Shown here: positions 23,906-35,685 of the stretch, one piece after another | Position numbering within the stretch: position 1 is the first letter of the stretch | Layout of the letters: each line of letters begins with the position of its first letter | Source of the DNA: Auricularia sp. M13 | Taxonomy: Eukaryota; Basidiomycota; Agaricomycetes; Auriculariales; Auriculariaceae | NCBI GenBank assembly: GCA_037042915.1 | Contig: CM073203.1 | Coordinates: forward strand, 1,240,001 to 1,304,000 | Length of the DNA: 64,000 nt | Reading direction: 5' to 3' | Position numbers and translations under genes: made by a program | The notes under the pieces: model-generated | Told to the model about the DNA's origin: nothing | The model's input: only the letters and a program-made list of their open reading frames with translations | Databases searched by the model: none

Positions 23906-24828
23906 ATGACCTACTGCAGCGTCTGCGACAGGTACTTCGGCTCGCACAGCGCGTTCTACCAGCACTGCGACAACAGCGCGCGGCACGAGTGCGCGTGCTG
24001 CACGTTCCATTTCGACGACTACGACACCGAGGACGCGCACATGCGTTCTGAGCACGCACAATGCGAGCTGTGCGATGAATGGGTCTACGACGGCGGCAAC
24101 GCGCTGCACGCGCACCGCCGCGCGGCGCACGCGAACGTGTACTGCGGCGCGTGCCGGCGCGTGTTCATGGCGCCGAGCAACCTCAACTCCGTAAGCGCCG
24201 CCCACGCCACATTCTCCTCCTCCTCAATCTCACCGGGAATAATAGCACCTCAACTCGTCCCTGCACAAACCCAAAGGGATCCCGTGTCCGCACCGCGCGC
24301 GCGGCTGCACGCAGGCCTTCGTCTCGCACTCGGCGATGACGCTGCACCTCGAGTCCGGCCACTGCGTCTCGGGCATGACGCGCGCCGACGTGAACCAGCG
24401 CGTCATCGCGCTCGACCGCGCCCGCGTCATCAGCGACCCCTCGCGCCTGCTCACCCACGCCCCGGCCGGCGCCCCGACGTACCACGCGACGAGCCGCGCC
24501 TGGAACGGGCACGCGTGGGAGTGCTATCTGTGCCACGCCCAGATGCGCTCCGTCCAGGCCCTCAACAGCCATCTCAACAGCCCGCGCCACGAGGAGAAGA
24601 TGTATTTGTGCGTCTCTCAGTCCTTATTCAATTGTCCGACTGCAGGAACTTATCATCGACGCGTTGTCTTACTGTAGCTGTCCCAACTCGCAGTGCGCAC
24701 AGCGCTTCTCGACGCTCAGCGGCCTCATGCAGCACATCGAGAGCGATCGATGCGGCGTGCAGCGCTTCCGGGTCGTGCAGGACGCTATTTCTCAGCTGAC
24801 GAAGGGAATGAGAACCATCGGACTCTGA
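23906..24828 (+). CDS. C2H2 zinc-finger protein
   Basis: Probable nucleic-acid-binding protein with about six C2H2-like fingers. Exons: 23906-24190, 24246-24607 and 24678-24828; phases join exactly and give 266 residues. The first finger is at the N-terminus (YCSVCDRYFGSHSAFYQHC), followed by CACCTFHFDDYDTEDAHMRSEH, CELCDEW.YDG...LHAHRRAAH, CGACRRVF..., a mid finger CPHRARGCTQAFVSHSA, CYLCHAQMRSVQALNSHLNS and a last one CPNSQCAQRFSTLSG...HIES. This organisation is common in basidiomycete C2H2 proteins resembling degenerate multi-finger regulators. No nuclear localisation signal is obvious. Confidence 0.85.
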
Positions 24829-24945
24829 AGGGTCGTGACAAGGGCGACTGTGCCTCGGGGTAGCTTCGTCAGGTGTACATTGATTGCGGCCGCGCTTCTG
24901 ATACATACATAATTAAATACCATCAATTACAATGCATGCTACTGA

Positions 24946-26319
24946 CTAGTCCGAGTCGACGTCGGTCACATTCCCGTTATTTATGAACTCTCGGAGTTCT
25001 TCCTCCGAGGCCCACTCGTCGACGACATCGAGATTCAGCTTGTCCCCGATAAGCAGCTCAGCCTGCGAGACAAACCACGCCGAGACACTGCACAGCTGCA
25101 GCGAGACGTTGAACCGCGGCAGACCGGGCTTGCGCGCGAGGCACCGATTACGCGCGAGGCGGAGGAGCATGTCGGCGCCGGTGCCTCTGAGCCAGCAGCT
25201 ATCGAGCTCGAGCTTCTCGAGCGCCGGCCAGAGCGCGGCGTCGCCCAGATACGCGAGCAGCGACGGCGGGACGGAGTCGCGCACGCAGAGGCGGCGCAGG
25301 TTCGGGAACATCGCGGGCAGCGGGAGCGCGTTGCCCGCCTCGCAGTGGCACAGCTCCGCGTGCTCGATCGTCAGCCGCGTCGCGCCCGCGCACACGCGCT
25401 GGCAGAACTCGCGGAACGGCCGGTCCATGAGACAGTGCCCGTGGAACGCCATCTCGTCCAGCGCGGGCAGCTTCAGTGCTGACGTCCAGGAGAGCACGAC
25501 GAGCGATCTGCCGTGGATGTTCAAGCTGCGTAGGGCTGGGAGAGTCAACGGTGTGCGCGGCGGATCGACCGTTCCCTCCATTTCGTGGCGGCCAGCAGCC
25601 GTGAGAAATGTGAGCCGTAGATCTTCGAGAGCAGGCATCATCTGCAGAGCGGCCCAGATGGCCGGGGCCGGATGGTCATAGTTCTGCAGCATCAGGTCGG
25701 CGCGGACAAGGCGTCGAAATGGCTGTTTAGGGAGCACGAATATCGTCCCCGAGCAGAGTTCCTGCAGTAAAGGGCTTTGCGGAAGGAACGTCGTGATGGT
25801 GTCGTCTTCGGGTGGGTGCGGCAGCATGTCGTCGTCGGCGCTGTACACGGCGAGACGTTCCAGCAAAGGCGCGGGGTTGCGGAGGAACTTCACCTGCTTC
25901 AGCGTGACCCGGGGTGGCATGCGGATGAGCAGCCGCCGCATCCGCGCCATATCGAAGGCGATAAGCGACACAATGCGCGCAAAGTTGCGTTCCTCCTGCC
26001 AGCTCGAGCCGTCGAGCCAGTCGAGCTCGACGTCCAGGGGCTGTCGGTTCGAGCGCTGCAGCAGCAGTTTGACCCTGGCGGTGTGGAAATCGCTTTCGGC
26101 TTTTCGAGTCGAGAACAAGTTTGGCACGGCGATATACGTCCAGAGAGACGTATTAGAGAGCGCGACCGCGCGCCAGCGTTTGCACACGGAGGCCAGGAGG
26201 AAAGGCGCCGAGCAGCGGGCGGTATCTATAACGATTGTATTCTGCCAGTCCGGCGGATCCGGCCTGGAGACCACAAAGGAGAAAATTGTGTGCAGCATCT
26301 CGGTGGGAAGCCTCTGCAT
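24946..26319 (-). CDS. F-box protein with N-terminal coiled coil
   Basis: F-box receptor of the basidiomycete type. LPTEMLHTIFSFVV begins the box and ASVCKRWRAVALSNTSLWTYI closes it; the remainder has LRR-like hydrophobic periodicity and ends NVTDVDSD. The Met at 26319 sits inside the usual PIMxRLPxE junction, so the true protein almost surely starts further upstream: on the minus strand 26320-~26480 reads openly as ALRASLAEATAALKAAQAVV, NECSEVDQQCSHLE and APRPFDPLI, a coiled coil in the expected position. Further upstream lies a tandem repeat of 84 bp (28 codons) in the same frame. No initiating ATG is found in that frame before a stop near 26670, so a frame slip or a small first exon is missing from my model. 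Confidence 0.8.
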   Translation of the reverse strand: MQRLPTEMLHTIFSFVVSRPDPPDWQNTIVIDTARCSAPFLLASVCKRWRAVALSNTSLWTYIAVPNLFSTRKAESDFHTARVKLLLQRSNRQPLDVELDWLDGSSWQEERNFARIVSLIAFDMARMRRLLIRMPPRVTLKQVKFLRNPAPLLERLAVYSADDDMLPHPPEDDTITTFLPQSPLLQELCSGTIFVLPKQPFRRLVRADLMLQNYDHPAPAIWAALQMMPALEDLRLTFLTAAGRHEMEGTVDPPRTPLTLPALRSLNIHGRSLVVLSWTSALKLPALDEMAFHGHCLMDRPFREFCQRVCAGATRLTIEHAELCHCEAGNALPLPAMFPNLRRLCVRDSVPPSLLAYLGDAALWPALEKLELDSCWLRGTGADMLLRLARNRCLARKPGLPRFNVSLQLCSVSAWFVSQAELLIGDKLNLDVVDEWASEEELREFINNGNVTDVDSD

Positions 26320-26516
26320 GATCAGCGGGTCAAAGGGACGCGGCGCATTGTCGAGGACGGTTTCTAGGTGGCTGCACTGTTGGTCGACCTCGGAGCATTC
26401 GTTCTTCAGGGCATCGACGACGGCCTGGGCGGCCTTGAGCGCGGCGGTAGCCTCGGCAAGCGAAGCGCGCAGGGCGTTGCTACGGTCCCGAAGACGTCCC
26501 AGCGTTTCGCGCGTAA

Positions 26517-26625
26517 ATTCGTCCCGCGCTCGGATCGTGGCAGCGTACGCGGACGGGTCCCGAAAATGGGAGACGTCCCAGCTTGTTTCGCGGGCGTGAT
26601 ATTCGTCCCGCGCTCGGATCGTGGC
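26517..26625. repeat. Direct repeat with 84 bp period
   Basis: The 25-base block starting attcgtcccgcgctcggatc occurs at 26517-26541 and again at 26601-26625, with similar flanks (gtcccagc... before, ...gtacgcggacgg after). The period is 84 bp, a multiple of three, inside the presumed 5' coding extension of the F-box gene. On the minus strand it duplicates the segment ATIRARDE. Confidence 0.85.
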
Positions 26626-26879
26626 GGAAGCGTATTCGCGGACGGCATTTTGTGAGCAGAATTTCTTTCAAGGATCTTGTTGCAGATACTGGTGAGACAT
26701 TCCTCAACACTTGCTGAGTACTTGCTGCCTCCTCTTTCTAGTTATCTCTCCCCAACCGGAGTGGTCTTCCGAGAAAATGGGGATGACAGAGGCGCCCATG
26801 TAACTAACCGGAGCGTCAGAACGGCAACTGCCGATCAAAATAACGTCCTTGTCTTTGCAAAACACCATCGCTCGCCTCG

Positions 26880-28371
26880 ATGTTGCCCAGCGACCACTGG
26901 AAGACAGTACAGGAGCTGGAGGCGGATGAAGACCTTTCTGTCCTGGTCTGGCGTGCGCTTCGCCTTGACCTCGTCAGAGATATATCGGCCCGCTTGCGTT
27001 CTCCTCATCAGTGCACGGTGAACCGAACCAAATACGCTGCCGGGACGACCTCCATTGCCATCGGTGAGCATCTTAGACGTTTTGGTCTAATTCTTTATAT
27101 TTACAAGCCCTTCCCTTGTAGAGGTCGTGTTTGACGACGGAGTTCCCTGGATCTTTCGTGTCCGCACCGATCATATTCCAGACAACGACTACTCGCCCGA
27201 CATGGTCACCAAAAGGCTTTCCTCCGAGATTGCGACTCTCAAGCTCATCCGTGAGCGTACGACGATTCCAGTGCCCACTGTCTTCGCGTATTGCACCACG
27301 TCGGACAACCCTCTCGGATTCCCCTATGTTGTCATGTCTGCTCTTCTCGGCCGCCTGCCTTCGGACGTCGGGATACCGTTTTCCGATCCCGTCGCGCCTG
27401 ATAAGCTGCACGTTCTCGAACGATACTGCGCTTCGCTGGCGGATATACATCTCCAGCTGAGCAAAGTACGCGCAGATCGCATCGGATCGATATATATCGA
27501 TAGGTCGAGCACATCGATTGGAGCTTTGGAGCCCGATTGGCGCAAGTAAATGCTCTGTACCATTTGGACCGGTCATTGGACCGTTTGATAGACACGCTGG
27601 GATGAGGGTTTCAAGGACTCATGCTCAACGCTCAAGCAGGAGAGGCGCCGTTTTCGGAGGTATCAGCGGCTATTCGACGCCATGGGTGGCAAAGCGTCAA
27701 TCAACGGAACGATTATCTTCCGAGATCAAGTCTGCAAAGGAGACTAGCAAAGCGTCTGCTTCGGCTGCTCGCGCCCGATGGACATTTCAAACCCACTGAC
27801 GAGATGCATGCCTTCACCTTCTGGCTCTACCGTCTGCTTTCTGCCGACACGGCCTTTGGCCCCCATGGCGCTGGCCCATTTGTGCTGACGCACACCGATC
27901 TCCACCTACTCAACACGCTGGTCGATGAGGTTTATGCCGCATAAACTCATATAGCCGTCTGATCATATTCACTTACAGACCGGGGCTATTGTCGGCATCC
28001 TCGACTGGGAAAGTGCCGCTTTCCTTCCTCTGGAAATCTTCGCGACGCAGGCGATCCTTTTCAACAACCGGCTCGACAGGGACTTCGACTATGCCAAGCA
28101 GAAATTCGAGCAGTACGGGAAAGCCCTCATCCGTGCAGAGCAGCAGGCACCAATGTCCCTGCCCGGGGATCGCGCCTCTCTCACCCAGCTCCACGCTTCT
28201 GTGTCCTGCCGTATTCTTGGTTACCTGCACTACAATCATATCGGCTATGACGACTTTGGCGGTGAACACTGGCCCAAGGCCCTCTGCCGGCATCTGTTTG
28301 GAAGTGATGACTGGCGGGCTGCGATGCGTTCCACCGCTTTCCAGGAGTGGTTTTCTGCCCACCTGCGCTAA
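26880..28371 (+). CDS. APH-family phosphotransferase, dispersed paralogue with damaged middle
   Basis: Paralogue of the gene at 2110, 24 kb away on the same strand. Exon 1 (26880-27063) has the same 184 nt length and begins MLPSDHWKTVQELEAD; exon 2 starts at 27122 (EVVFDDGVPWIFRVRTDH). The catalytic loop HTDLHLLNTLVDE precedes the intron at 27930-27978, and the last exon (27979-28371) begins TGAIVGILDWESAAF. Between ~27500 and ~27745, however, the homologous text is lost. The frame from exon 2 stops at 27549, another frame reads a helical stretch ending at a stop, and homology resumes only at AKRLLRLLA. Either an extra intron sits here or the region took an insertion or deletion. Unlike the left-edge copies it has no Cys-rich gene upstream. 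Confidence 0.65.
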
Positions 28372-28691
28372 ACACGCGGGGGTCCATCATCTTGATCGAA
28401 TTGCCGTTGAGATCTGAAATTTGTGCGATACAAAATGTTGTTCAAATCCCTGAGCATTCTGCGGCCATCTCTGGTAAACGGTGGCCAATTTATAGTCTAA
28501 CGTTCCTTGCCACTGTTGGCGCCCAGCTCCGAGAGAGGTTTGCTCTTAGCACATCATAAACCACTGCTGTATTGACAACGTAACGTAACTTATTGCTTGA
28601 TGTTCCCGGTGCGACGACGTACACAAGACCGCGGGGTCAAGAGAGCCGGATTCCAGTCGAAAACGGGGTATCCCGCGTGGGGGATGCGCAA
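28372..28691. other. Intergenic, convergent 3' ends
   Basis: Separates the phosphotransferase paralogue (plus) from glycerol kinase (minus). No gene or repeat recognised. Confidence 0.4.
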
Positions 28692-31017
28692 TCACACTTT
28701 ACTCCCATGTCCGCGTCCTTCGTCCCACCCAGACGAGCGCCGAACAGCTTCCTTCCACGCGTGCCACCGCCGCTGCCTCTCGCTCTCCTCCAACGTCCCG
28801 CTGAACTTCTTAACGCCCCTCTCGTTCACGCGCTTGAGCGTCTCGGGTTTGGAAAGGTCCCAGCCAAAGAGTCCGATCGCGTTGCCCGCCAACAGCGCCG
28901 CGCCTAGTGCGGTCGACCTGGAAGGGAGTGTCCAACGCATCAATAGATGTTTTTCACTGGGAACGGGAAGGGCTGGACACGCACTCTCGCATCTCGGGGC
29001 GCACGACCTCGAAGCCGCCGAGGTCCGCGACGATCTGCATGGCGACCTCGCCGTTCGTCATGCCGCCGTCCACGCGCAGCTCGGAGAGCGGCACGCCGGA
29101 GTCGCGCCGCATCGCGTCCACGATGGCGTGTGTCTGGAACGCACAGGACTCGAGGGTGGCGCGGGCGATATGTGCGCGGTTAGTGTAAGATGATAGGCCT
29201 TTCAGTGGCCAGTCAGCTGGATCCGGCATTGCGTTGCATAGCACGAGAAATACCTACCGATGAGGATTCCCGCAGCGGTCGGATCCCAGTACGGCGCCAA
29301 AAGGCCGCCAAATGCAGGGACGAAGTAGAGCTCGCCCGAATCTGCTGCTTCAGCAGCAAGCGTGTTGATCTCGGGCGCAGAGTCAATTATCTTCAGCGAA
29401 TCGCGCAGCCTGAGATCTTGAGTCAGTATGTTCTGAACTCTCGGGAAGGATTCTACGAACCACTGAATAGCCGAGCCAGCAACTGCAACTGCAGATGACG
29501 GTCAGTCTCCGCTGACAGTCCGCACTATTGGAACCTACTAGACCCTTCCAGGGCGTAAACCGGCTTCGAGTTCGGATGTGCTTGATAGGCAACCTATGAA
29601 GGCATTTCTATTAGTGTGGCGAACGACGGTGATAGCAGGAAGTGGCAGGTACCGTCCCGACGAGTCCATTATGACTCCTGACAACATCCTCGCCGGTGCA
29701 GAACAATAAGAAGGCGCCAGTCCCATACGTGCATTTGGCCTCGCCCTTCTGCAGACACTTGTTGCCGACCAATGCGCCCTGCTGATCGCCCACGACGCCA
29801 CCAATCTTGATGCCTTTGAGGGCGCCGGTGGAGATCACGCCAAAGTCGCTCTCGTTGGACGACGATGCAAGCTTGGGCAGAGCCGACGGCCGCACACCAA
29901 AGAACGCACAGAGGCCGGCGTGGAAGGTGAGCGTGTGGAGATCCAGAAGGAGTGTCCGGGACGCATTCGTGGGATCGGTGACATGGAGCCCGGTGGATGT
30001 TCCGCCTGTGAGATTCTACGAGGGCCCATGAGAATTGTTTTGGTGGAAGGTTGAAAGGGCATACGGACGTAAATTAACCAGGAATCGACTGTGCCGAACA
30101 TGAGCCTGTCCTCTTCCATCGCAGCTTTCACTTCCGGGCAATGTTGCACCATCCATGCGAGCTTGATGGCCGAGAAGTACGTCGACAGGCGCAGTCCGGT
30201 CCTAAGGAATGTCAGTAGGGAAAGGACGTAAGTGTGCGAGCAGATGCAGTACTGACAGTTCAAATAATGCCTCTTTGGCATCGTCTCCCTTCTTCCACTC
30301 CCCCGGACGAACTTCAAAGCCTTCCTCGTCGAGTTTCTTTGTAAACTCGTCGACCACGTCGCGAGTGCGACCGTCATCCCACACGATTGCCTTGCACAGC
30401 GGCTTCCCGCTCAAGCGATCCCAGGCAACAGTAGTCTCCCGTTGGTTCGTGAGTCCTGTGAGGGTCAATTCAGAATGTCTCGTGACACGCGGAGCCGAGG
30501 TGAGGATGGTCAGATACACGGAGAGCGGAGCGGAAGATAGATAAGATGAGCGGGAGAAGAGAGTGAATCCAAGATTGACGCTGCGATGCAGCGGGAGAAG
30601 CAGGGCACAGTGACGCACCCACAATCCGTACGCTCTCGCGCGACCAGCCTGCGGCTTCGAGATTGGCCATTCCCTGGTCAATGCAAGCCTCAACACAGCG
30701 CTGCATCTCTTCTGCGTCATGTTCGTGCCATCTAGTTAGGTTATGGGGTTAGCGATGAGATTCATGAGACGAATGCGGCAGCAAGACGATACCCTGAGTG
30801 AGGATAGTACTGGGGAAACTCGAGTTGATGCTGAGCAACTATTACCGCGGTTTCGTCGAAGACAATGAACCGTGCAGAGCTGAATAACGCGCCGTAAGCA
30901 AGATGCCAGATTGCCGGGGCGCAGAGCAGCTCACGTTGTGCCACAGTCAACGGCGCCGACGAGGTCGCCCGTTTTCAACGCACTGGCAGCCGCCGCCGTC
31001 GGTTCTTCAGAGGCCAT
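28692..31017 (-). CDS. GUT1: Glycerol kinase
   Basis: ATP-dependent conversion of glycerol to glycerol-3-phosphate (FGGY carbohydrate-kinase family). The start [19 protein letters not shown] leads to VGAVDCGTT and, after an intron, SARFIVFDE, the phosphate-1 motif. [43 protein letters not shown] and [20 protein letters not shown] follow, then CTYGTGAF and the C-terminal [19 protein letters not shown]. All are family hallmarks. About eight or nine exons; the last ends in a basic stretch [13 protein letters not shown]. The frame is open upstream of the chosen Met to another Met at 31233, which would add about 70 basic, Ser/Arg-rich, acid-poor residues resembling a mitochondrial presequence; see findings. 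Confidence 0.92.
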
Positions 31018-31422
31018 GATAGTGAGAGTCCTGGTCGCTTGCGACGTTCGTGCGTAAGGGTAGTGTGCTAAAGCTAGGGGCAGCAATCGAGTCGAGCGCG
31101 GCGCGCAAGCTTGCGGGCGCAACGGTGCCAAGGACTGCCTAGCGGATGTGCGCAGAGACCGTCGAGCAGCACACGCAAAGCCGTGGTTGGGCGCTGCGAG
31201 CTGGACAAGACGCGAGCTGAGATGCAGAGCCAACGTGACGATGCTTTACGGTGTCCGGAGCGAAGTGCGAACGGCCCGGCCGGTCCGTTCTCATGTGAAT
31301 TTGTGCGTGCGCAATTTCTTACTTAGACTATTACAGCATCCTATTCTATCGACTATCCTAAAGAGTCCGCATGCTTCAGTGGAGTACACTTTCGTAGATC
31401 CGGAATAAAGAGTCCACTCGGC
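31018..31422. other. Glycerol kinase upstream region
   Basis: Promoter or 5' extension of glycerol kinase (see the open upstream reading frame to 31233) and the 3' flank of the kinase gene. Nothing else seen. Confidence 0.4.
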
Positions 31423-34400
31423 TCAGAAATGTGAACGAATGTGGTGTAATCGTTGTGCGATGAATTCCGCGGGAGGCCGTTCGCTGGCATCGAGCTTCCA
31501 ACACGAGATCATGAGATCCCAAAGGGCGTCGTGGATATCGGCCGGTCTTGATGGATGCTCGCCGCGCGCGATGGCGATGATGACAGGGACATCATTCACC
31601 TTCTCGTGATACGGGACCTTACCGCTGAGAACCTGCAGCGAGCGTTAGCTAACGACAATACATATTGTACCTTCAAACGCACTTCTACGAGAAGGCAGCC
31701 ATATGCCCAGATGTCGCTTGCTTTCGTGTGCCGTGCACTGTCGTCCGACAGAAGTTCCGGCGCCATCCATCGCCAGGTACCTTTCGCTGCTGAAGAGTTG
31801 AATATAGACCCGCTTTTGTCCGCCTTCATGGACGCAAATCCAAAGTCGCACAGCTGTGCCTTGTGACTGGAGCAGACGAGAATGTTGGCCTACATTGTGC
31901 GTTAATTGATTGTACGTTGCAGGTAGGAGCGGCAACTTGAAGCGCACCCCTTTGAGGTCTCCGTGTACAATCTCCGGTGTGTAAGAATGCACTGAGCACA
32001 ATGGTCGGTTGGAACAATGATATAGACAGCAGGTGCGTGCGCTCACAATATTGCAACCCGTCCAGCGTTTGTGTGAGCTGTGGTTCCAGTCAATCCTGCT
32101 ATGGAAAGGTACGGAAATGGGACAAACCAGCAAAAGCTTGAGATTTAACAAGTCCGGTTCTCCGGCCCTCGAGGATAGGTACGTGTTGATGTCGCCGTGC
32201 TCGCACCACGGCGACACAAGTGAAGGAAAATCTCCCATCCCGAAATGAACGCCGTAGAGAGGCAGGACGTGAGGATGATCGAGCTTTTGCCACACCTTGA
32301 TCTCACGATGTAGGCGCTGAGACGCAGTGTAAGAGCAAAATGAACTTCATATCGGCGGGTGACGTACACGCAATGTTTTCTCGTGCTTACGTCCATGAGT
32401 GCGAACGACCTTCACAGCAACCTAGCCGAGGGGATGAGTTCGTGGTCACAATGATCATAGCTGGAAGACTGACCTTGATGGTCTTGCCGTCAGAGTCCCA
32501 CGACGCAGAGTACACGTCGGAAAGACCGCCAAACCCTTGCGGCCGCGGCGCCATATCGTAGATGCAGTCCGTCAAATCGCGGCCTGAGATTGATTCAGAA
32601 AAAACCTAGGACGACAGTCTTGCAGCATGCTAGCCAACTTACAGAATCCCCATTCGTCGTCCAAGCTAATGGAGGTGCCTTCACCAATGGCGGGCGAGCG
32701 CAGGTGGCTTCGTCTGCGGACGGCAATATCCATCTCCGCGGCAAGCATGGTGACCCGCGCGATGGCTTTCTCAAACGTCACAGCCTGCCTAGAGGCCGCA
32801 ACCGGCGCGGAGCGCGGTGCGCCTTCCGAGAACAGGTCGCCGAAAGCACCCAGAGGGCGCGTGTCGACGGAGATGTTCGGCAGCGTACCCATGCGCACGG
32901 AGTAGTGCCAGTCCTCGTCGTGATCTCGGGAGGATGGGCGGTCGATTAAATCGTCGAGGGCTTCGAGAGGGTGGTTCTCTAATGTCAGCAAAGGCAGCCA
33001 CTCTCCATTTGTGGGAGGGGACAAAGATGCTGATACTGGCGCCGAGGAAATGGGACGAGATGGCTGAGCTGCGAAACCACTGGCCATGGGAGAGTCTACA
33101 AAGTACGAATCGTAGACTTGACACTGAATGTCAGTGGTATGACTGAGGAAGGCGTACTGTGTGCACCTTCAGTGAGGCCTCCAGTGAGTTCCGAACCTGA
33201 AGGAGCACAGCTCGTTCGCGTGGAATTAGACACAGCGGAAGGGCTCGGCTCGGCGTGCAGAAGCTCCGCGGAAATGCCGGGGACAAGCTGAGATGTTGAG
33301 ACGCTGTTGCGCGATTCGCCTCCGTGCACTCTCAGACTCTCGGATAGGTCTCCCAGGCTCGACGAACGGTGGCTAGAGATCGTGAGGCGACGATTACTGC
33401 TCTACATGCAGATGAGCATCGGCAGAGAAAAGCCCACGTCGTACTCATAGGTACTCACCACAGTAGACTCTGGTCTCAGCGTCGGCGGGGGCGTAACTAT
33501 GCTCTGGATCCTCGCGCTTTCCCGAATGGATGGCAGACTCAGCTGCCGTCTCCGCAGGGCACCGCGGCGACAAAGGGCTATGGTGTTGGGTGTGCGAGGT
33601 ACTATCTGCGCTGGAGGACTCCTGTATCCGTGTTCTGAATTCAGCGTTGGGCCATGGCCGACGCTGGGGGATATGGAAAGCGGTTCATCTCGCGAGGGAG
33701 GGAGGACGACAGGCGGTGGCAGAGGGAATTTGAAAGGCCCCTATTATAGGTAGTTAGGTTTATAGGTGACTATCCTTTGCACTATTACTTGCCGAACCAG
33801 GCGTAGGCGGCGCGTTGGATGTCGCTGGCGTGAATATGAGAGGACTTGCGCCGTTCCCATCACTTCGAGAAAACCCGCCAAACCCTCCAGGCGTCAAAGG
33901 GAGAGACTAGAAAAAAAGAATGGGCTCTACGTGAGAAACAGTTGCGCTTAGGAAAGACAGTTTGGCGTACGCTCAGCAAAGATGCAGGGCTTCCCGCGGA
34001 AAACGTGAGGTCGGGGGCGGGTGCATGAATGATTGGTCTCGCTGGAAGTTCTCTGGAGCACATCGTAAGTAAATGGCACATATCTTCACAACATGCAACC
34101 CACAGACTCAAAGGGGCAATAGGGGGCCCCGGGCGCATCCAGTCGGCCAGTGCACCGTCGATCTTACTGATTGCGGCCTGAATATCTTCGAGAACCCGCT
34201 CCTCCGGCGTGATCAGGCCGTCGGAAAAGAGCTCCGGCATTCCTACCGTCTGGAGAAGGCTCTGCTGAACGATCGAGTCCTGCACGAGGAACAGCCTGTT
34301 GCGAAGGAGGTCGCGGCTCCGCAGACACCCCGAAAGTGCAGTCTGCGACCGCTCAGCAAGTAGCCCTCCACCTCATCCAGAAAAGAGCGCTATGTACCTT

Positions 34401-35038
34401 CGTTGCCTTAACATTCTCACGAGGCAGTGCGCCGGCCTTGCCCAGTTCCCGTCGCAGATGGTTCGCGCGGTCGTATGCGACCCGGCAGTCGTCCAAAATG
34501 CGGATGATCTCTGGGTCGTTCCCGTCCGTTATGCGATAGGCACATTCTTCGAGCGCGCTGTGGAGGAGTGGGACCGCCGCGCGCAGATCGTCAAGCACAG
34601 ACGATTGCGCATTTAAGAGGGCCGACGGCTGCGGGTCATGGTTATGCAACCAGTCGAGTCCTCTCAGGCGGAGTAATGCCTCGTTATGGCGCGCGATCTC
34701 CTGTTCTAAGATTCCAACGTAGCCGCTGCAACGTTGGTACAATTCCTAAGTATCGGGGAGTGTAAGCCTGGATTACTGGTGTGCAAAGCGCGGCTGCATC
34801 TCACCAGGACTTCCGCGTGCTGCCACAATTCCGTGCGCGCGAGCGTGCCAATGAGCTCGAGGAGGCGATTCGCGGACGCCCGCGCATGAGTCGCCAGCGC
34901 TACACCGCCCAAGTGCAGCTTCACGTCCGACTCCGATTGCACGGCCTTGTGGGTAGGCCGCGGGCGCGGGGCGGCCACCGACACGTCGCTCGTCGAGGAC
35001 GCCGAGAGCGTGCGGCGCGACTTGAACAGCCGCTTCAT
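31423..35038 (-). CDS. TKL-like protein kinase with long N-terminal region
   Basis: Ser/Thr-type kinase with tyrosine-kinase-like features. Kinase landmarks on successive exons: GGLSDVYSASWDSDG (Gly loop), VAVKVVRTHG with the ATP-binding Lys after an intron, WQKLDHPHVLPLYGV, IVHGDLKGANIL (catalytic loop), LCDFGFAS, GTWRWMAPELL, ASDIWAYGCLLVEV and the C-terminal WDLMISCWKLDASERP ending RSHF. The N-terminal half starts MKRLFKSRRTLSASSTSD, followed by helical segments (HLGGVALATHARASANRLLE; EQEIARHNEALLRLRGLDW; EDIQAAISKIDGALADWM) of no recognised family and a Ser/Pro-rich linker around 33000. At least ten exons. Joining of the N-terminal exons to the kinase is inferred from strand continuity and lack of another start; two genes remain possible. 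Confidence 0.75.
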
Positions 35039-35685
35039 GGTTGGTGGTCTTGGTCAACAAGCACACGCACGCCACAGCTGATCCCGCGCGCAGTGCCTGA
35101 AATCACCATGACGAGGTTGCGGATCTTCCGCGCGGGCGCGCTGGCAGTTCCGCCGGTGTTTTACGCCGTGCCGATCGGGTCCCTTCATAGTTTTGGTCGA
35201 AACTGGTGTAGTAGAAACTTGTAACAGATCGTGCAGCAGTTGAACACATTGCCCCCATCGCCTCATTCACGGACGAGCACTGAAACTTGGATGGACCAGC
35301 ATGTTTACCATAGAGCTTCGCAGAAGACCAATGCTGCAGGAGACCTCATCAAAGGGGCCCCTCACTGCGGAATTGCTCGACGTGGCGACCAAGATCGGGT
35401 TCTGAAGCTGAAGCTCTATGGTTGGCGCTTTTTTCATATGGGAACGGCTTGGTGACAACGTCGCCAGTCCGTCTCGGACGCGCGATGCGCAGTACACTTC
35501 GGCGCGCCGCCGTTGTTGCTGAGAAATGCCCTCTCATCTTTTCCGGTGCGGGAGAGCAGCTATACCTATAATAGTACGAATTACTCTGCTTGGCAAGGAC
35601 GAGAAACACCCGGAACGCTCTGAAAGCTTTCATGTATAAATGTCAATCTACGGCACATCTCAGGATATCAGGTCATCTTCACAAG
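35039..35685. other. Intergenic
   Basis: About 650 bases between the kinase start and the tautomerase stop. No coding frame with family resemblance was seen. Confidence 0.4.
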
